Shown: positions 37,421 through 46,027 of the stretch, one piece after another
Numbering within the stretch: the first letter of the stretch is position 1
Layout of the letters: the number at the start of each line of letters is the position of its first letter
Assembly: GCA_009838195.1 (NCBI GenBank)
Contig: VXSC01000031.1
Span: 1 to 64,000 of the forward strand
Direction of reading: 5' to 3'
Length of the DNA stretch: 64,000 bases
DNA from: Rhodothermaceae bacterium
Lineage (GTDB): Bacteria; Bacteroidota; Rhodothermia; Rhodothermales; Bin80
Position numbers and translations under genes: made by a program
Notes under the pieces: generated by a model
What the model was told of the DNA's origin: nothing
What the model saw: only the letters and a program-made list of their open reading frames with translations
Databases searched by the model: none

Positions 37421-38836
37421 TTATTCTGCCCCAGCCTCTGTTTCATCAACTTGGCAGACTACGGGCTCTACTTCACTGGCCTCATTACCCCGGGAACTGA
37501 ATGCTCGGATGACATCGTTGGTAATCAGGAATGCCATCAAAATCAGTAAAAGGATCATCCCTGCCTGTTGCAGGAAAATACGCACTTTGAGAGGCGGCTC
37601 CTTGCGTGTAAATAATTCGTAAAAGAGGAACATTAAATGCCCTCCATCTAAAACGGGGATCGGCAGAATATTTACTATTGCCAGGGTGATCGAAAGCATG
37701 GCCACGATAAACCAAAACGGGCGTGCTCCACTGCTTGCCGCCTCTCCAATCACATTCGCCACCATCACCGGCCCTCCCAGGTTATCCCGAACACTCTCCT
37801 TGCCTGAAACGATCCGCCACAAACTGGTGGTGATCGCTTGCGTGTTCTCCCCGGTATCCTTCAATCCAATCCCCACTGACTCGATCAGTCCATGATCGAC
37901 CTGCGTCCGTGCGACACCGATCCCAATCACATAATCACATCTCGGGTTCATGACCGGCACCACCACGGCCTCATATGCAACCGAGCGCTGCCCCTCATCC
38001 CGTTCCCATGCAACCAGAAGCGAATCCCCGCCTGAAGTGTCAATATGATCAATCAAGTCCAGCCAGTACTTCACGGGGCTTTGGTTCACGGCGGTGATAC
38101 GGTCACCCACCTGCAATCCAGCCAATTCCGCAGGCATTCCTTCCGCAACGGACCCAAGCGTACTGGGCCAGGCATAGATCCCCAGTCCATAGAGTCCTCC
38201 GGCTTCCAGCTCCTGAACTCGGGTCATCAGGTTTCCCGGTGCCGGAAGCGTCAGAGTCTGGCCATCCCGCTCCACTTCAAATGCGAGTTCGTCCGTCAAT
38301 ATTGAATTCAGAGGAATGTCGGGGCCGCCCGGCTCGTAGATGTATTCCCCAATTGCGAGTAGGCGATCTCCGGTCTGCATCCCAACATCAACGGACGCAA
38401 CCGAACTGTCCGCGACAAAGATGGTCCCGTCTTCCGTGTGGGCATAATTACTGGTCCCAAACGCCCACGTGAGTGCAAAAAAGATGACGAAAGCCAGAAC
38501 CATGTTCATGATCACACCTGCGCTGATGACAATCATGCGCTGCCAGAGAGGCTTTGACCGAAATTCATCGGGTTGCGGCTCCTCGTCTTTGAAGTCCGTA
38601 TCCAGACTTTCGTCCACCATGCCAGCAATTTTTACGTATCCTCCGAGCGGCGTTATCCCCAGAACATACTCGGTCTGACCAAAACGCTTCTTCAATATGT
38701 TTGGGGGAAATCCGATCGAAAAGCGATCCACCCGCATACCAAATGCCCGCGCTGCCCAGAAATGACCCAACTCGTGCACGAACACGAGAATCATCAGGGC
38801 CGGAATAAATGTGAAAAGAATCCAGAGAATGCTCAC
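37421..38836 (-). CDS. rseP: RIP metalloprotease RseP (site-2 protease)
   Basis: An inner-membrane M50 protease that cuts anti-sigma factors or signal-peptide remnants. HELGH lies in the first helix (MILVFVHELGHFWAA), the second zinc-binding region is in NILPIPVLDGGHLMFL, and two PDZ domains lie between (around GLQVGDRITAVN). The GTG at 38834-38836 gives MSILWILFTF, the expected family start. An ATG 69 bp upstream (38905) would add 23 unrelated residues and overlap dxr by 32 bp. Transmembrane helices lie at the N-terminus, around residue 100 and twice near the C-terminus. Confidence 0.93.
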   Translation of the reverse strand: MSILWILFTFIPALMILVFVHELGHFWAARAFGMRVDRFSIGFPPNILKKRFGQTEYVLGITPLGGYVKIAGMVDESLDTDFKDEEPQPDEFRSKPLWQRMIVISAGVIMNMVLAFVIFFALTWAFGTSNYAHTEDGTIFVADSSVASVDVGMQTGDRLLAIGEYIYEPGGPDIPLNSILTDELAFEVERDGQTLTLPAPGNLMTRVQELEAGGLYGLGIYAWPSTLGSVAEGMPAELAGLQVGDRITAVNQSPVKYWLDLIDHIDTSGGDSLLVAWERDEGQRSVAYEAVVVPVMNPRCDYVIGIGVARTQVDHGLIESVGIGLKDTGENTQAITTSLWRIVSGKESVRDNLGGPVMVANVIGEAASSGARPFWFIVAMLSITLAIVNILPIPVLDGGHLMFLFYELFTRKEPPLKVRIFLQQAGMILLLILMAFLITNDVIRAFSSRGNEASEVEPVVCQVDETEAGAE

Positions 38837-38873
38837 AGCAGCACCAAAATTTATTGCTCGGCTACGGTATACT

Positions 38874-40052
38874 TCACAGCGTGAAGGTGTTCCGTCCGGC
38901 CGCATCCAACACGTAGCGGCGGGTAAGCTGATCTACATGTACTACCTCCTCGTACGTGCTCAAAACCGGGCCAGACAGTTCGCTGAGTGCTCTTTCGATC
39001 ATATGCGGGATCCCCATAAAGCTGAGCTTCTCTTTCAAAAAAAGATCTACGGCCGCTTCATTGGCAGCATTTAAGACGGCGGATGCATTCCCTCCCGCCT
39101 CTAACGCCTCCATTGCCAGACGTAAACAGGGGAATTTTTTCAGGTTGGGTGGATGGAATTCCAGCGACTGGGAACGAGTCCAATCTATACGCCCTTCGGG
39201 GAGTGACCACCGATCCGGGTAACTGAGTGCATACTGAATGGGCAGCCTCATATCCGGCAAGCTGAGCTGCGCTTTCACCGATCCATCTTTGAATAATACC
39301 ATGGAGTGGATGATGGACTGTGGGTGTACGACAATATCGATCTGTTTCTCTGTAAGCCCAAACAGCCAATAGGCTTCAATCACCTCTAGCCCCTTATTCA
39401 TCATTGTGGCCGAGTCAATGGTTACTTTGGGCCCCATATCCCAATTAGGATGTTTGAGTGCCTCCTGGGGGGTAATTTTGTCAAGCATGTGGGGCACACT
39501 GTTCCAGAAAGGGCCTCCAGAGGCAGTGAGAAGGATTTTCTCGACATTATTGATCCCGCCGTCTTCCAGGCATTGAAACACTGCGGAGTGCTCGCTATCA
39601 ACGGGGATGATCGTGGCGCCATGGGCCCGGGCCGCTTCCATTGCAAGATCCCCTGCAGCAACCAGGGTTTCTTTGTTTGCCAGTGCCAACGCCTTCCCCG
39701 CAGTCAGAGCGGACAAGACCGACTTTAGTCCCGCAACTCCCGTGGCGGCTCCCAGCACGATATCCGCTTTCGGGAGCGTTGCACACCTGCATACCCCCTC
39801 CTCGCCTTCAAGTACCTGAATCCCCGTGCCCTGGAGTTTTTTCTGAAGTTCTGCAAACTTGGACTCATCTGCCACAGCAACAACTTCTGGAGAAAATTCA
39901 TAAGCCTGGCTCACTAAAAGATCGATACTCCGATTGGCCGAGAGTGCTACCACGCGTAATCGCTCCGGATGTCTCCGAACAATATCCAGGCACTGCGTCC
40001 CGATAGATCCAGTCGAACCTATAATACTGATACCACGCTGCTGCTCAGTCAT
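38874..40052 (-). CDS. dxr: 1-deoxy-D-xylulose 5-phosphate reductoisomerase
   Basis: A 392-residue NADPH-dependent enzyme of the MEP isoprenoid pathway. The nucleotide-binding IIGSTGSIGTQCLD opens the protein; ALANKETLVAAGDL, IPVDSEHSAVFQCLE, LTASGGPF and SATMMNKGLEVIEAYWLF hold the metal and substrate residues. The isoprenoid supply also feeds the menaquinone side chain made elsewhere in the window. It heads the row dxr-rseP-bamA-skp-skp-panB-surE. Confidence 0.97.
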   Translation of the reverse strand: MTEQQRGISIIGSTGSIGTQCLDIVRRHPERLRVVALSANRSIDLLVSQAYEFSPEVVAVADESKFAELQKKLQGTGIQVLEGEEGVCRCATLPKADIVLGAATGVAGLKSVLSALTAGKALALANKETLVAAGDLAMEAARAHGATIIPVDSEHSAVFQCLEDGGINNVEKILLTASGGPFWNSVPHMLDKITPQEALKHPNWDMGPKVTIDSATMMNKGLEVIEAYWLFGLTEKQIDIVVHPQSIIHSMVLFKDGSVKAQLSLPDMRLPIQYALSYPDRWSLPEGRIDWTRSQSLEFHPPNLKKFPCLRLAMEALEAGGNASAVLNAANEAAVDLFLKEKLSFMGIPHMIERALSELSGPVLSTYEEVVHVDQLTRRYVLDAAGRNTFTL

Positions 40053-40131
40053 TAACTGTGATTCCCCTTATCTTGGAGCACCTTAAAATACGGCCTAGCA
40101 CTCTCTTAACACTTACGAGTTCACGGCTTTG

Positions 40132-41997
40132 ATGCGTCTCTTTTTTATTTACTGGTTCTGTACATGTGCCTTAAGCAGCGTTGTTCTGGCTCAGCCTCAA
40201 CGCGCGGATCGAACCCGTCCGGTTTCTCAAGAGGATCAGCTTGACGACAATGCCAACTCCCGGTATTTGCTCGCACTGGGATATTTGAGGGGGATGCAGT
40301 TTGATCGGGCCATTGCAGTCTTGCGCGAGTTGCGTGACGAATACCCCGAGCACAAAACCATCTTTGACACACTCAAGGATGCTTATGTCAGTACCAAACA
40401 ATATCAAGAGGCTATCTTGCTGCTTGATGATGCGATCGTCCGCAGCGATGAAATTCAGAAGCTGCCGCTTGAAGTGGAACGCGCACAGTTATTATATCTC
40501 GGTGGAGATGAGCCCGCAGCACTGGATTCCTGGTATTCAGCGGTCGAATCTGCCTTAGAAACAGAGACCGCCTACCGGATCGCCTATAATAGCATGATGG
40601 AGGTGCGTCTCCTCGTTCAGGCCATCGATTTGCTCAAGCAGGGCAGAGAAGTAATCGGGAATAAAAACGCGTTCCATGCAGAGCTTGCATACCTGTACAG
40701 CCTAACCGGTCAGCATGAATTTGCGACCCAGGAATACCTGGACCTTTTGACTTTGAACCCACGTCAATTGAACTATGTCCGGGGGCGACTTGGGCGCGAT
40801 ATGCAGCAAGAGGGAGCCCTTGAAGTGGTGGTTCACGTCACACAGGAGCGCGTTTTAGTGCAGCCCGATTTATTACAGTTGCGTGAACTTTTGGCCTGGC
40901 TCTATGAGGAGAGCGGGGATTTTGAGCGGGCCTACAGGGAGATTACAGCGATGGAGGAGGATAGTGAATCAAGCGGCCAAGAGATCTACCAGTTTGCCCT
41001 GCGGGCCGCTGAGGCGGGCGCGTTTACGGTCGCAGGTGATGCATTCCAAGCTGTACTCGAAACGCATCCCAAAGAGGATATCTTTGAACAGGCACGCCTG
41101 GGAATCGCGGACATGTATCGTTTACAGGCGGAACGGGCAGATAAATCCCCAGAGGATTACCAAAAATCTCTGGAAGCCTACGAACGGTTCCTGATGGATT
41201 TTCCAGGGCATCCGCAAGCCCCGACGGTGATGGCGCAGATTGCTGCTTTGCACCAGGATGTCTTTCGCAATCGCGACACTGCCCGAGTGATATTGCAACG
41301 ATTGGCTACTCAGTATATGAATTCACCTGTCGGCCAAGAGGCCCAGTTTGATTTGGGGCGCCTTGCCATAGAAGAAGGAGATTTAGATCAGGCCGCGATC
41401 ATCTTTGCACAACTTTCTGCACGAACAAGCGGTGAGTTATTTGCACGCTCTAAATTTGAGGAGGCAGTGATCCATTTTTATGCGGGAGAATTTACGGCTG
41501 CACAATCCACATTAGGCGATATTCGAGACGAAACAGACAAAGAAACGGCCAATGATGCCATTGCACTGCGCGTTCTTCTTCTTGAAAGTCCGCAGCCTGA
41601 CTCCACAAACCTGGCTCTGTTGAGCTATGCACAAGCATTGCTACTTTTGCGTCAGCAAAAAGCAAATGAAACCGTGCTGGTTACACAAGATATACTGACA
41701 CGATGGGGGGCGCATCCGATTGCTGACGAGGCGAGGTTTTTGCGTGCGGAGGCCCTCTTGTTGAATGGGCAATCAGAAGATGCCCTCATTGCATTCGGAG
41801 AATTCCCACTCATACATCCAGAAAGCCCGCTGCGTGATCGCAGCCTCTTTCATTATGCTGAGATTCTTGAAACGGTTCAGGGTGACACTGCCGGAGCACT
41901 CCAAGCCTACACCGACTTACTTACCCAGCACCCCGGCTCATTACTGGTCGAAAAAGTACGTGAACGCATACGGGCACTTCGTGCGACGAATCTGTAG
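40132..41997 (+). CDS. Exported tetratricopeptide-repeat protein
   Basis: A 621-residue protein from the ATG at 40132, beginning with a signal peptide (MRLFFIYWFCTCALSSVVLA). The remainder consists of TPR-like helix pairs, for example YLLALGYLRGMQFDRAIAVL, AYVSTKQYQEAILLLDDA and FRNRDTARVILQRLATQY, extending to the C-terminus. This is a periplasmic scaffold of the kind common in Bacteroidota; no enzymatic domain is visible. It overlaps the start of the next gene by 17 bp, indicating a shared transcript. Confidence 0.85.
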   Translation: MRLFFIYWFCTCALSSVVLAQPQRADRTRPVSQEDQLDDNANSRYLLALGYLRGMQFDRAIAVLRELRDEYPEHKTIFDTLKDAYVSTKQYQEAILLLDDAIVRSDEIQKLPLEVERAQLLYLGGDEPAALDSWYSAVESALETETAYRIAYNSMMEVRLLVQAIDLLKQGREVIGNKNAFHAELAYLYSLTGQHEFATQEYLDLLTLNPRQLNYVRGRLGRDMQQEGALEVVVHVTQERVLVQPDLLQLRELLAWLYEESGDFERAYREITAMEEDSESSGQEIYQFALRAAEAGAFTVAGDAFQAVLETHPKEDIFEQARLGIADMYRLQAERADKSPEDYQKSLEAYERFLMDFPGHPQAPTVMAQIAALHQDVFRNRDTARVILQRLATQYMNSPVGQEAQFDLGRLAIEEGDLDQAAIIFAQLSARTSGELFARSKFEEAVIHFYAGEFTAAQSTLGDIRDETDKETANDAIALRVLLLESPQPDSTNLALLSYAQALLLLRQQKANETVLVTQDILTRWGAHPIADEARFLRAEALLLNGQSEDALIAFGEFPLIHPESPLRDRSLFHYAEILETVQGDTAGALQAYTDLLTQHPGSLLVEKVRERIRALRATNL

Positions 41998-43246
41998 CAC
42001 TGCACTGCTACTTTTGTTGACCGCCCTCCCCGCTCGCGCACTACAAGATCTGCTGGTGCCAATGGATGTGAGCCAGTCCGATCATTTAAAGGCTTATGGG
42101 GCTGTTTACTGGGCACTCCAGAGGGGAGAACCTGTCGACTGGCTACTCAATTATCGCGGAGGTTCATTCCTGGTATCTGATTTTTCCGGGCTGCGGGATG
42201 AACTCGCACTTCGTGGAATCACCTATGAGAGCCTTTCTGGAAGCACGGTCGCACAACTGATTGCAGAAGTAGAAAGTAATCGGGCAAATACCGCACTGGT
42301 TCGACTGGAAACCCCTCCACGGATTGCCGTATATGCCCCGGAGCAAACCCTTCCCTGGGACGACGCGGTACTCCTGGCCCTGAAGTATGCCGAGGTCCCG
42401 TATGACATGATTTATGATGATGACGTCCTGGGTGGTAGACTGTCGGCGTATGACTGGCTTCACCTGCATCATGAAGACTTTACGGGGCAACATGGCAAAT
42501 TTTATCAGTATCGGAATATGCCCTGGTACATTGAGCAGCAACGTGAGGCCGAACTGGCGGCAGACCGACATGGTCATCGTAAAGTGAGCCACCTTAAACT
42601 TGAGGTTGCTCAAACCATCAAACAATATGTATCCGAGGGCGGATTTCTATTTGCTATGTGCTCTGGTACAGACACATACGATATAGCACTGTCGGCATTC
42701 ATAACGGACATTGTCCCAGCGGAGTACGACGGAGACCCGGTAGACCCGGATGCGAGAAGCAAGCTGGACTACTCCGCTACTTTGGCATTCCACGACTTTA
42801 ATCCAAGCTTCAATGCTGCCGAGTATGAGCACTCGGATATCGACGCTGGACCTCCTCCCCAACAACTCCAAAACCCTGTATTGGACTACTTCACCTTGTT
42901 TGAATTCAGTGCGAAATGGGACCCTGTCCCTACGATGCTGACCCAGAACCATGTGTCAACCGTAGCAGGCTTTATCGGACAGACGACCGCATTCAGGAAG
43001 CGTTTCGTGAAACCGAACGTGGTCATTCTCGCAGAAGTGCCTCAGCGCGAGGAGGTGAAGTATTTACACGGATCCTACGGCCAGGGTACCTTCACGTTTT
43101 ACGGGGGGCATGATCCAGAGGATTATCAACACTACGTCGGGGATCCTCCAACGGATTTGAGCCTGCATCCAAACTCTCCCGGCTATCGCCTGATCCTGAA
43201 TAATATCCTCTTCCCTGCCGCCCGAAAGAAAAAACAGAAAACCTAA
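41981..43246 (+). CDS. Secreted protein of a family often labelled asparagine synthetase B
   Basis: The frame is open from 41765 but the upstream part lies inside the TPR gene. The GTG at 41981 gives a proper signal peptide (MRRICSTALLLLLTALPARA) and 421 residues; GTG at 41960 is an alternative. The mature protein starts LQDLLVPMDVSQSDHLKAYG and continues VDWLLNYRGGSFLVSDF. I recall such sequences from Bacteroidota under the name asparagine synthetase B, but there is no N-terminal catalytic Cys and no ATP-pyrophosphatase motif (SGGxDS), and an exported protein cannot be AsnB. LLALKYAEVPYDMIYDDDV and GGFLFAMCSGTDTYDIAL suggest an amidotransferase-like or BPL-N-like fold. Function unknown. Confidence 0.75.
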   Translation: MRRICSTALLLLLTALPARALQDLLVPMDVSQSDHLKAYGAVYWALQRGEPVDWLLNYRGGSFLVSDFSGLRDELALRGITYESLSGSTVAQLIAEVESNRANTALVRLETPPRIAVYAPEQTLPWDDAVLLALKYAEVPYDMIYDDDVLGGRLSAYDWLHLHHEDFTGQHGKFYQYRNMPWYIEQQREAELAADRHGHRKVSHLKLEVAQTIKQYVSEGGFLFAMCSGTDTYDIALSAFITDIVPAEYDGDPVDPDARSKLDYSATLAFHDFNPSFNAAEYEHSDIDAGPPPQQLQNPVLDYFTLFEFSAKWDPVPTMLTQNHVSTVAGFIGQTTAFRKRFVKPNVVILAEVPQREEVKYLHGSYGQGTFTFYGGHDPEDYQHYVGDPPTDLSLHPNSPGYRLILNNILFPAARKKKQKT

Positions 43247-43253
43247 TCATCTC

Positions 43254-43790
43254 ATGGGTTCCCGAAAAACTCCTGGCGATTCGCGCACTATAATGTCGGA
43301 AGTCGTGCTGCCGAACGACACTAATCCGCATGACACCATGTTTGGGGGACGCCTTCTTTCCCTGATGGATAAGTGTGCCGCGATCTCTGCCATGCGTCAT
43401 GCAGGGATCGTCTGTGTTACCGTGTCCGTCGATTCGGTGGAATTTAATTCTCCGATTCTACTCGGCGAAGTGGTGACGATTGAGGCATGGGTGAACCGGA
43501 CATTCCGGACCTCTCTGGAGGTAGAGATCCTGGTGGAAGCGGAAAATCTGGCTCAAAAAGAAAGACGCCAATGCAATCATGCCTATTTCACGTTCGTTGC
43601 CGTGGATGAGCATGGGAAATCAACTCCAGTAGATCCGATCTATCCTGAAACCGATCTCGAGAAGGAACGCTATGAGAAAGCCGCCATGCGACGGGAACTG
43701 CGCCTTCACCTAAAAGGCCGCATAGATCTTAAAGACACGATATATCTCAAGGATGATCTGATCGCGGCGATTTCCCAGAGGGACCTTTAG
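43254..43790 (+). CDS. Acyl-CoA thioesterase, hotdog fold
   Basis: A 178-residue single hotdog domain of the BFIT/YciA type. LPNDTNPHDTMFGGRLLSLMD is the conserved substrate block with the catalytic Asp, followed by VTVSVDSVEFNSPILLGEVV and NHAYFTFVAVDEHG. It hydrolyses acyl-CoAs in the cytoplasm. It starts 7 bp after the previous gene's stop, so it is in the same row of genes. Confidence 0.92.
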   Translation: MGSRKTPGDSRTIMSEVVLPNDTNPHDTMFGGRLLSLMDKCAAISAMRHAGIVCVTVSVDSVEFNSPILLGEVVTIEAWVNRTFRTSLEVEILVEAENLAQKERRQCNHAYFTFVAVDEHGKSTPVDPIYPETDLEKERYEKAAMRRELRLHLKGRIDLKDTIYLKDDLIAAISQRDL

Positions 43791-43813
43791 ACCAATCATG
43801 GCTCGCGGACGAG

Positions 43814-44764
43814 ATGGCTACTGAGCGCATATTGATTACCGGGGCGAATGGGCTACTGGGACAAGAACTCGTTCGGCAGTTGTCCAGACGCGACTCCTAT
43901 GAGTTATTGGCAACGGGGCGGGACCCGGCATCTCGCCTGAAAGGATCCCTGGATCATTCCTATAAGCCGCTGGATGTATGTGACTCAGGACGAACCCAAA
44001 AAATTTTCGATGAGTTCTCGCCGGAATATGTCATCAACTGTGCGGCAATAACCGCAGTGGACGACTGCGAAAATGATCGCGATGCATGCTGGCGTGTAAA
44101 TGCAGAAGCGGTTGGAAACCTCGCAAAACTATGTCATGGCCGAGGTGCCCACCTGATTCAGCTCTCCACAGATTTTGTGTTTAATGGCAAAGACGGACCA
44201 TACTACGAGCACAATCGTCCCGATCCAGTAAATTTCTATGGAAAATCAAAGCTGGCAGGCGAAAATGCAGCGCGTGCTGCATGCATGGGAAAACTGGCAA
44301 TCATACGAACCAACGTGGTCTATGGCAGGTCCAACGGACTCTCCCGACCGGACTTTGTCGGGTGGGTTATCAAGAATCTAACCCATAAGCATCCAATTCA
44401 GGTCTACACGGACCAGTGGCGCACCCCTTCCTACACCTATGATCTTGCCATGGGAATTCTGCGCCTTGTACACTTTCGAAAGAGCGGCGTGTATAATCTG
44501 TCTGGACGGGAGTTTCTCAGCATGTATGAATTCGCCCAATCCATTGCAGAGGCTTTTGATCTTGATTCTACACTTATCACACCGATCGTGCAACAAGATA
44601 AACCTCAGTTGGCGCAGCGCCCCGAACGCACGGGGCTGGTCATCTTGAAATCAGAGACGGAGCTGGATTATCGCCCCCTGTCGCTCAAAGAAGCCTTGGC
44701 ACATCTTCACCTTCGCAGTCAAATGACCTCGACCGGATCCCCCTTTGAAGATGCTTGGTGTTGA
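43814..44764 (+). CDS. RmlD-like NAD(P)-dependent sugar reductase (SDR)
   Basis: A 316-residue extended SDR. ILITGANGLLGQELVRQL is the nucleotide-binding loop; YVINCAAITAVDDCENDR, LIQLSTDFVFNG and the catalytic YGKSKLAGE (YxxxK) follow. This pattern matches dTDP-4-dehydrorhamnose reductase, but no rmlA, rmlB or rmlC is in the window, so the substrate remains open. The 3' end overlaps the serS start by 14 bp. Confidence 0.87.
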   Translation: MATERILITGANGLLGQELVRQLSRRDSYELLATGRDPASRLKGSLDHSYKPLDVCDSGRTQKIFDEFSPEYVINCAAITAVDDCENDRDACWRVNAEAVGNLAKLCHGRGAHLIQLSTDFVFNGKDGPYYEHNRPDPVNFYGKSKLAGENAARAACMGKLAIIRTNVVYGRSNGLSRPDFVGWVIKNLTHKHPIQVYTDQWRTPSYTYDLAMGILRLVHFRKSGVYNLSGREFLSMYEFAQSIAEAFDLDSTLITPIVQQDKPQLAQRPERTGLVILKSETELDYRPLSLKEALAHLHLRSQMTSTGSPFEDAWC

Positions 44765-46010
44765 ATTTATCCGGTCCAATCCAGACGAGGTTCGACAGGC
44801 CCTTTCTTTTCGCGGTGCCTCTGAGAGTGTCAATCTTGTCGATGAAGTCCTTGAACAAGACCGGATTCTCCGGGAAGCACTGACCCTTCAGCAAGCGAAG
44901 CAGCAGGAGATTAATTCGGCAAGTCGAACGGTCGGCACCCTGATGCGTGAGGGGAACAAGGAGGCTGCCGCAGACCTGATCCAACGGCAGAAAATCCTGA
45001 AAGCAGACGTGAAAGAGTTGGGCCAAACCGTTACAGATTCGGAAGAGCAGCTCTCAAAGCTGCTGCTTGCAATTCCCAATATTCCTCATGAGAGTGTTCC
45101 CGAGGGATTGACCGAAGCAGAGAATGTGACGATCCATCGCCACGGCGAGCTTCCCTCCTTTGACTTTGAGCCTCTCCCCCACTGGACCATCTCCGACCGG
45201 CACGGGATGATCGATTTTGAGCGTGGCGCAAAAGTTGCCGGAGCAGGGTTTCCCTTTTATATGGATGTCGGGGCAAAATTGCACCGGGCTCTGATCAATT
45301 TTTTCCTTAGTGCCGCAACCCCGCAATACACCGAGGTCCGGCCCCCTCTGTTTGTAAATGCGGCCAGTGCGCAAGGAACTGGCCAATTGCCGGACAAAGA
45401 AGGGCAGATGTACTTCATTGAGGACGGGTTCTTTCCAGTGCCGACCGCAGAAGTGCCGCTGACCAACTATTTCCGCGATGAAATTCTATCCGAAGCCGAT
45501 TTGCCGATCAAACTTTGTGCGCATACGCCGTGCTGGCGACGCGAAGCCGGCTCGTATGGCGCGCATGTGCGTGGACTGAATCGGCTGCATCAGTTCGACA
45601 AGGTCGAGATTGTCCAGTTCACGCACCCTCACGCAAGCTATGACGTTCTTGAAGCAATGCGCCTCCATGCAGAAGAGCTCCTGAAGGCCCTGGAACTCCC
45701 CTACCGGTGCCTGCTGATGTGTGCGGGCGAGCTGGGATTTAACCAGACAAAACAGTACGACCTGGAGGTCTGGAGTGCGGGCCAAAAACGTTGGCTGGAA
45801 GTTTCGTCTATTTCCAATTTCACCGATTACCAGGCACGCCGGATGAATATCCGATTCCGGCCGGATGGCGGTGGCAAACCTCAATTGGTACATACTCTTA
45901 ACGGCAGTGCTCTTGCCCTGCCCAGAGTGGTTGCAGCGCTATTGGAGCACAATCAAAAGGAGGACGGCTCGCACGAATTTCCCTCTGCTTTGACTCCGTA
46001 CCTAACCTAA
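44751..46010 (+). CDS. serS: Serine--tRNA ligase
   Basis: A 419-residue class II synthetase from the ATG at 44751 (MLGVEFIRSNPDEVRQAL). The N-terminal tRNA-binding coiled coil covers about residues 30-100. Motif 1 is in GAGFPFYMDVGAKLHRALI, motif 2 in CHTPCWRREAGSYG-type sequence (AHTPCWRREAGSYGAHVRG here), and motif 3 near LNGSALALPRVVAALLE. EVSSISNFTDYQARR is the seryl-AMP region. All family hallmarks are intact. Confidence 0.97.
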   Translation: MLGVEFIRSNPDEVRQALSFRGASESVNLVDEVLEQDRILREALTLQQAKQQEINSASRTVGTLMREGNKEAAADLIQRQKILKADVKELGQTVTDSEEQLSKLLLAIPNIPHESVPEGLTEAENVTIHRHGELPSFDFEPLPHWTISDRHGMIDFERGAKVAGAGFPFYMDVGAKLHRALINFFLSAATPQYTEVRPPLFVNAASAQGTGQLPDKEGQMYFIEDGFFPVPTAEVPLTNYFRDEILSEADLPIKLCAHTPCWRREAGSYGAHVRGLNRLHQFDKVEIVQFTHPHASYDVLEAMRLHAEELLKALELPYRCLLMCAGELGFNQTKQYDLEVWSAGQKRWLEVSSISNFTDYQARRMNIRFRPDGGGKPQLVHTLNGSALALPRVVAALLEHNQKEDGSHEFPSALTPYLT

Positions 46011-46027
46011 TTAAACCCACTTCAACC

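Noticed and set aside
38837-38905. Upstream ATG start of rseP
   Set aside because: It adds 23 residues unlike the family and overlaps dxr; the GTG at 38836 gives the expected N-terminus. It remains possible.
41765-41980. Upstream extension of the secreted 421-residue protein into the TPR gene
   Set aside because: The signal peptide starts at the GTG of 41981 (or 41960); the extension lies inside another gene and has no conserved character.
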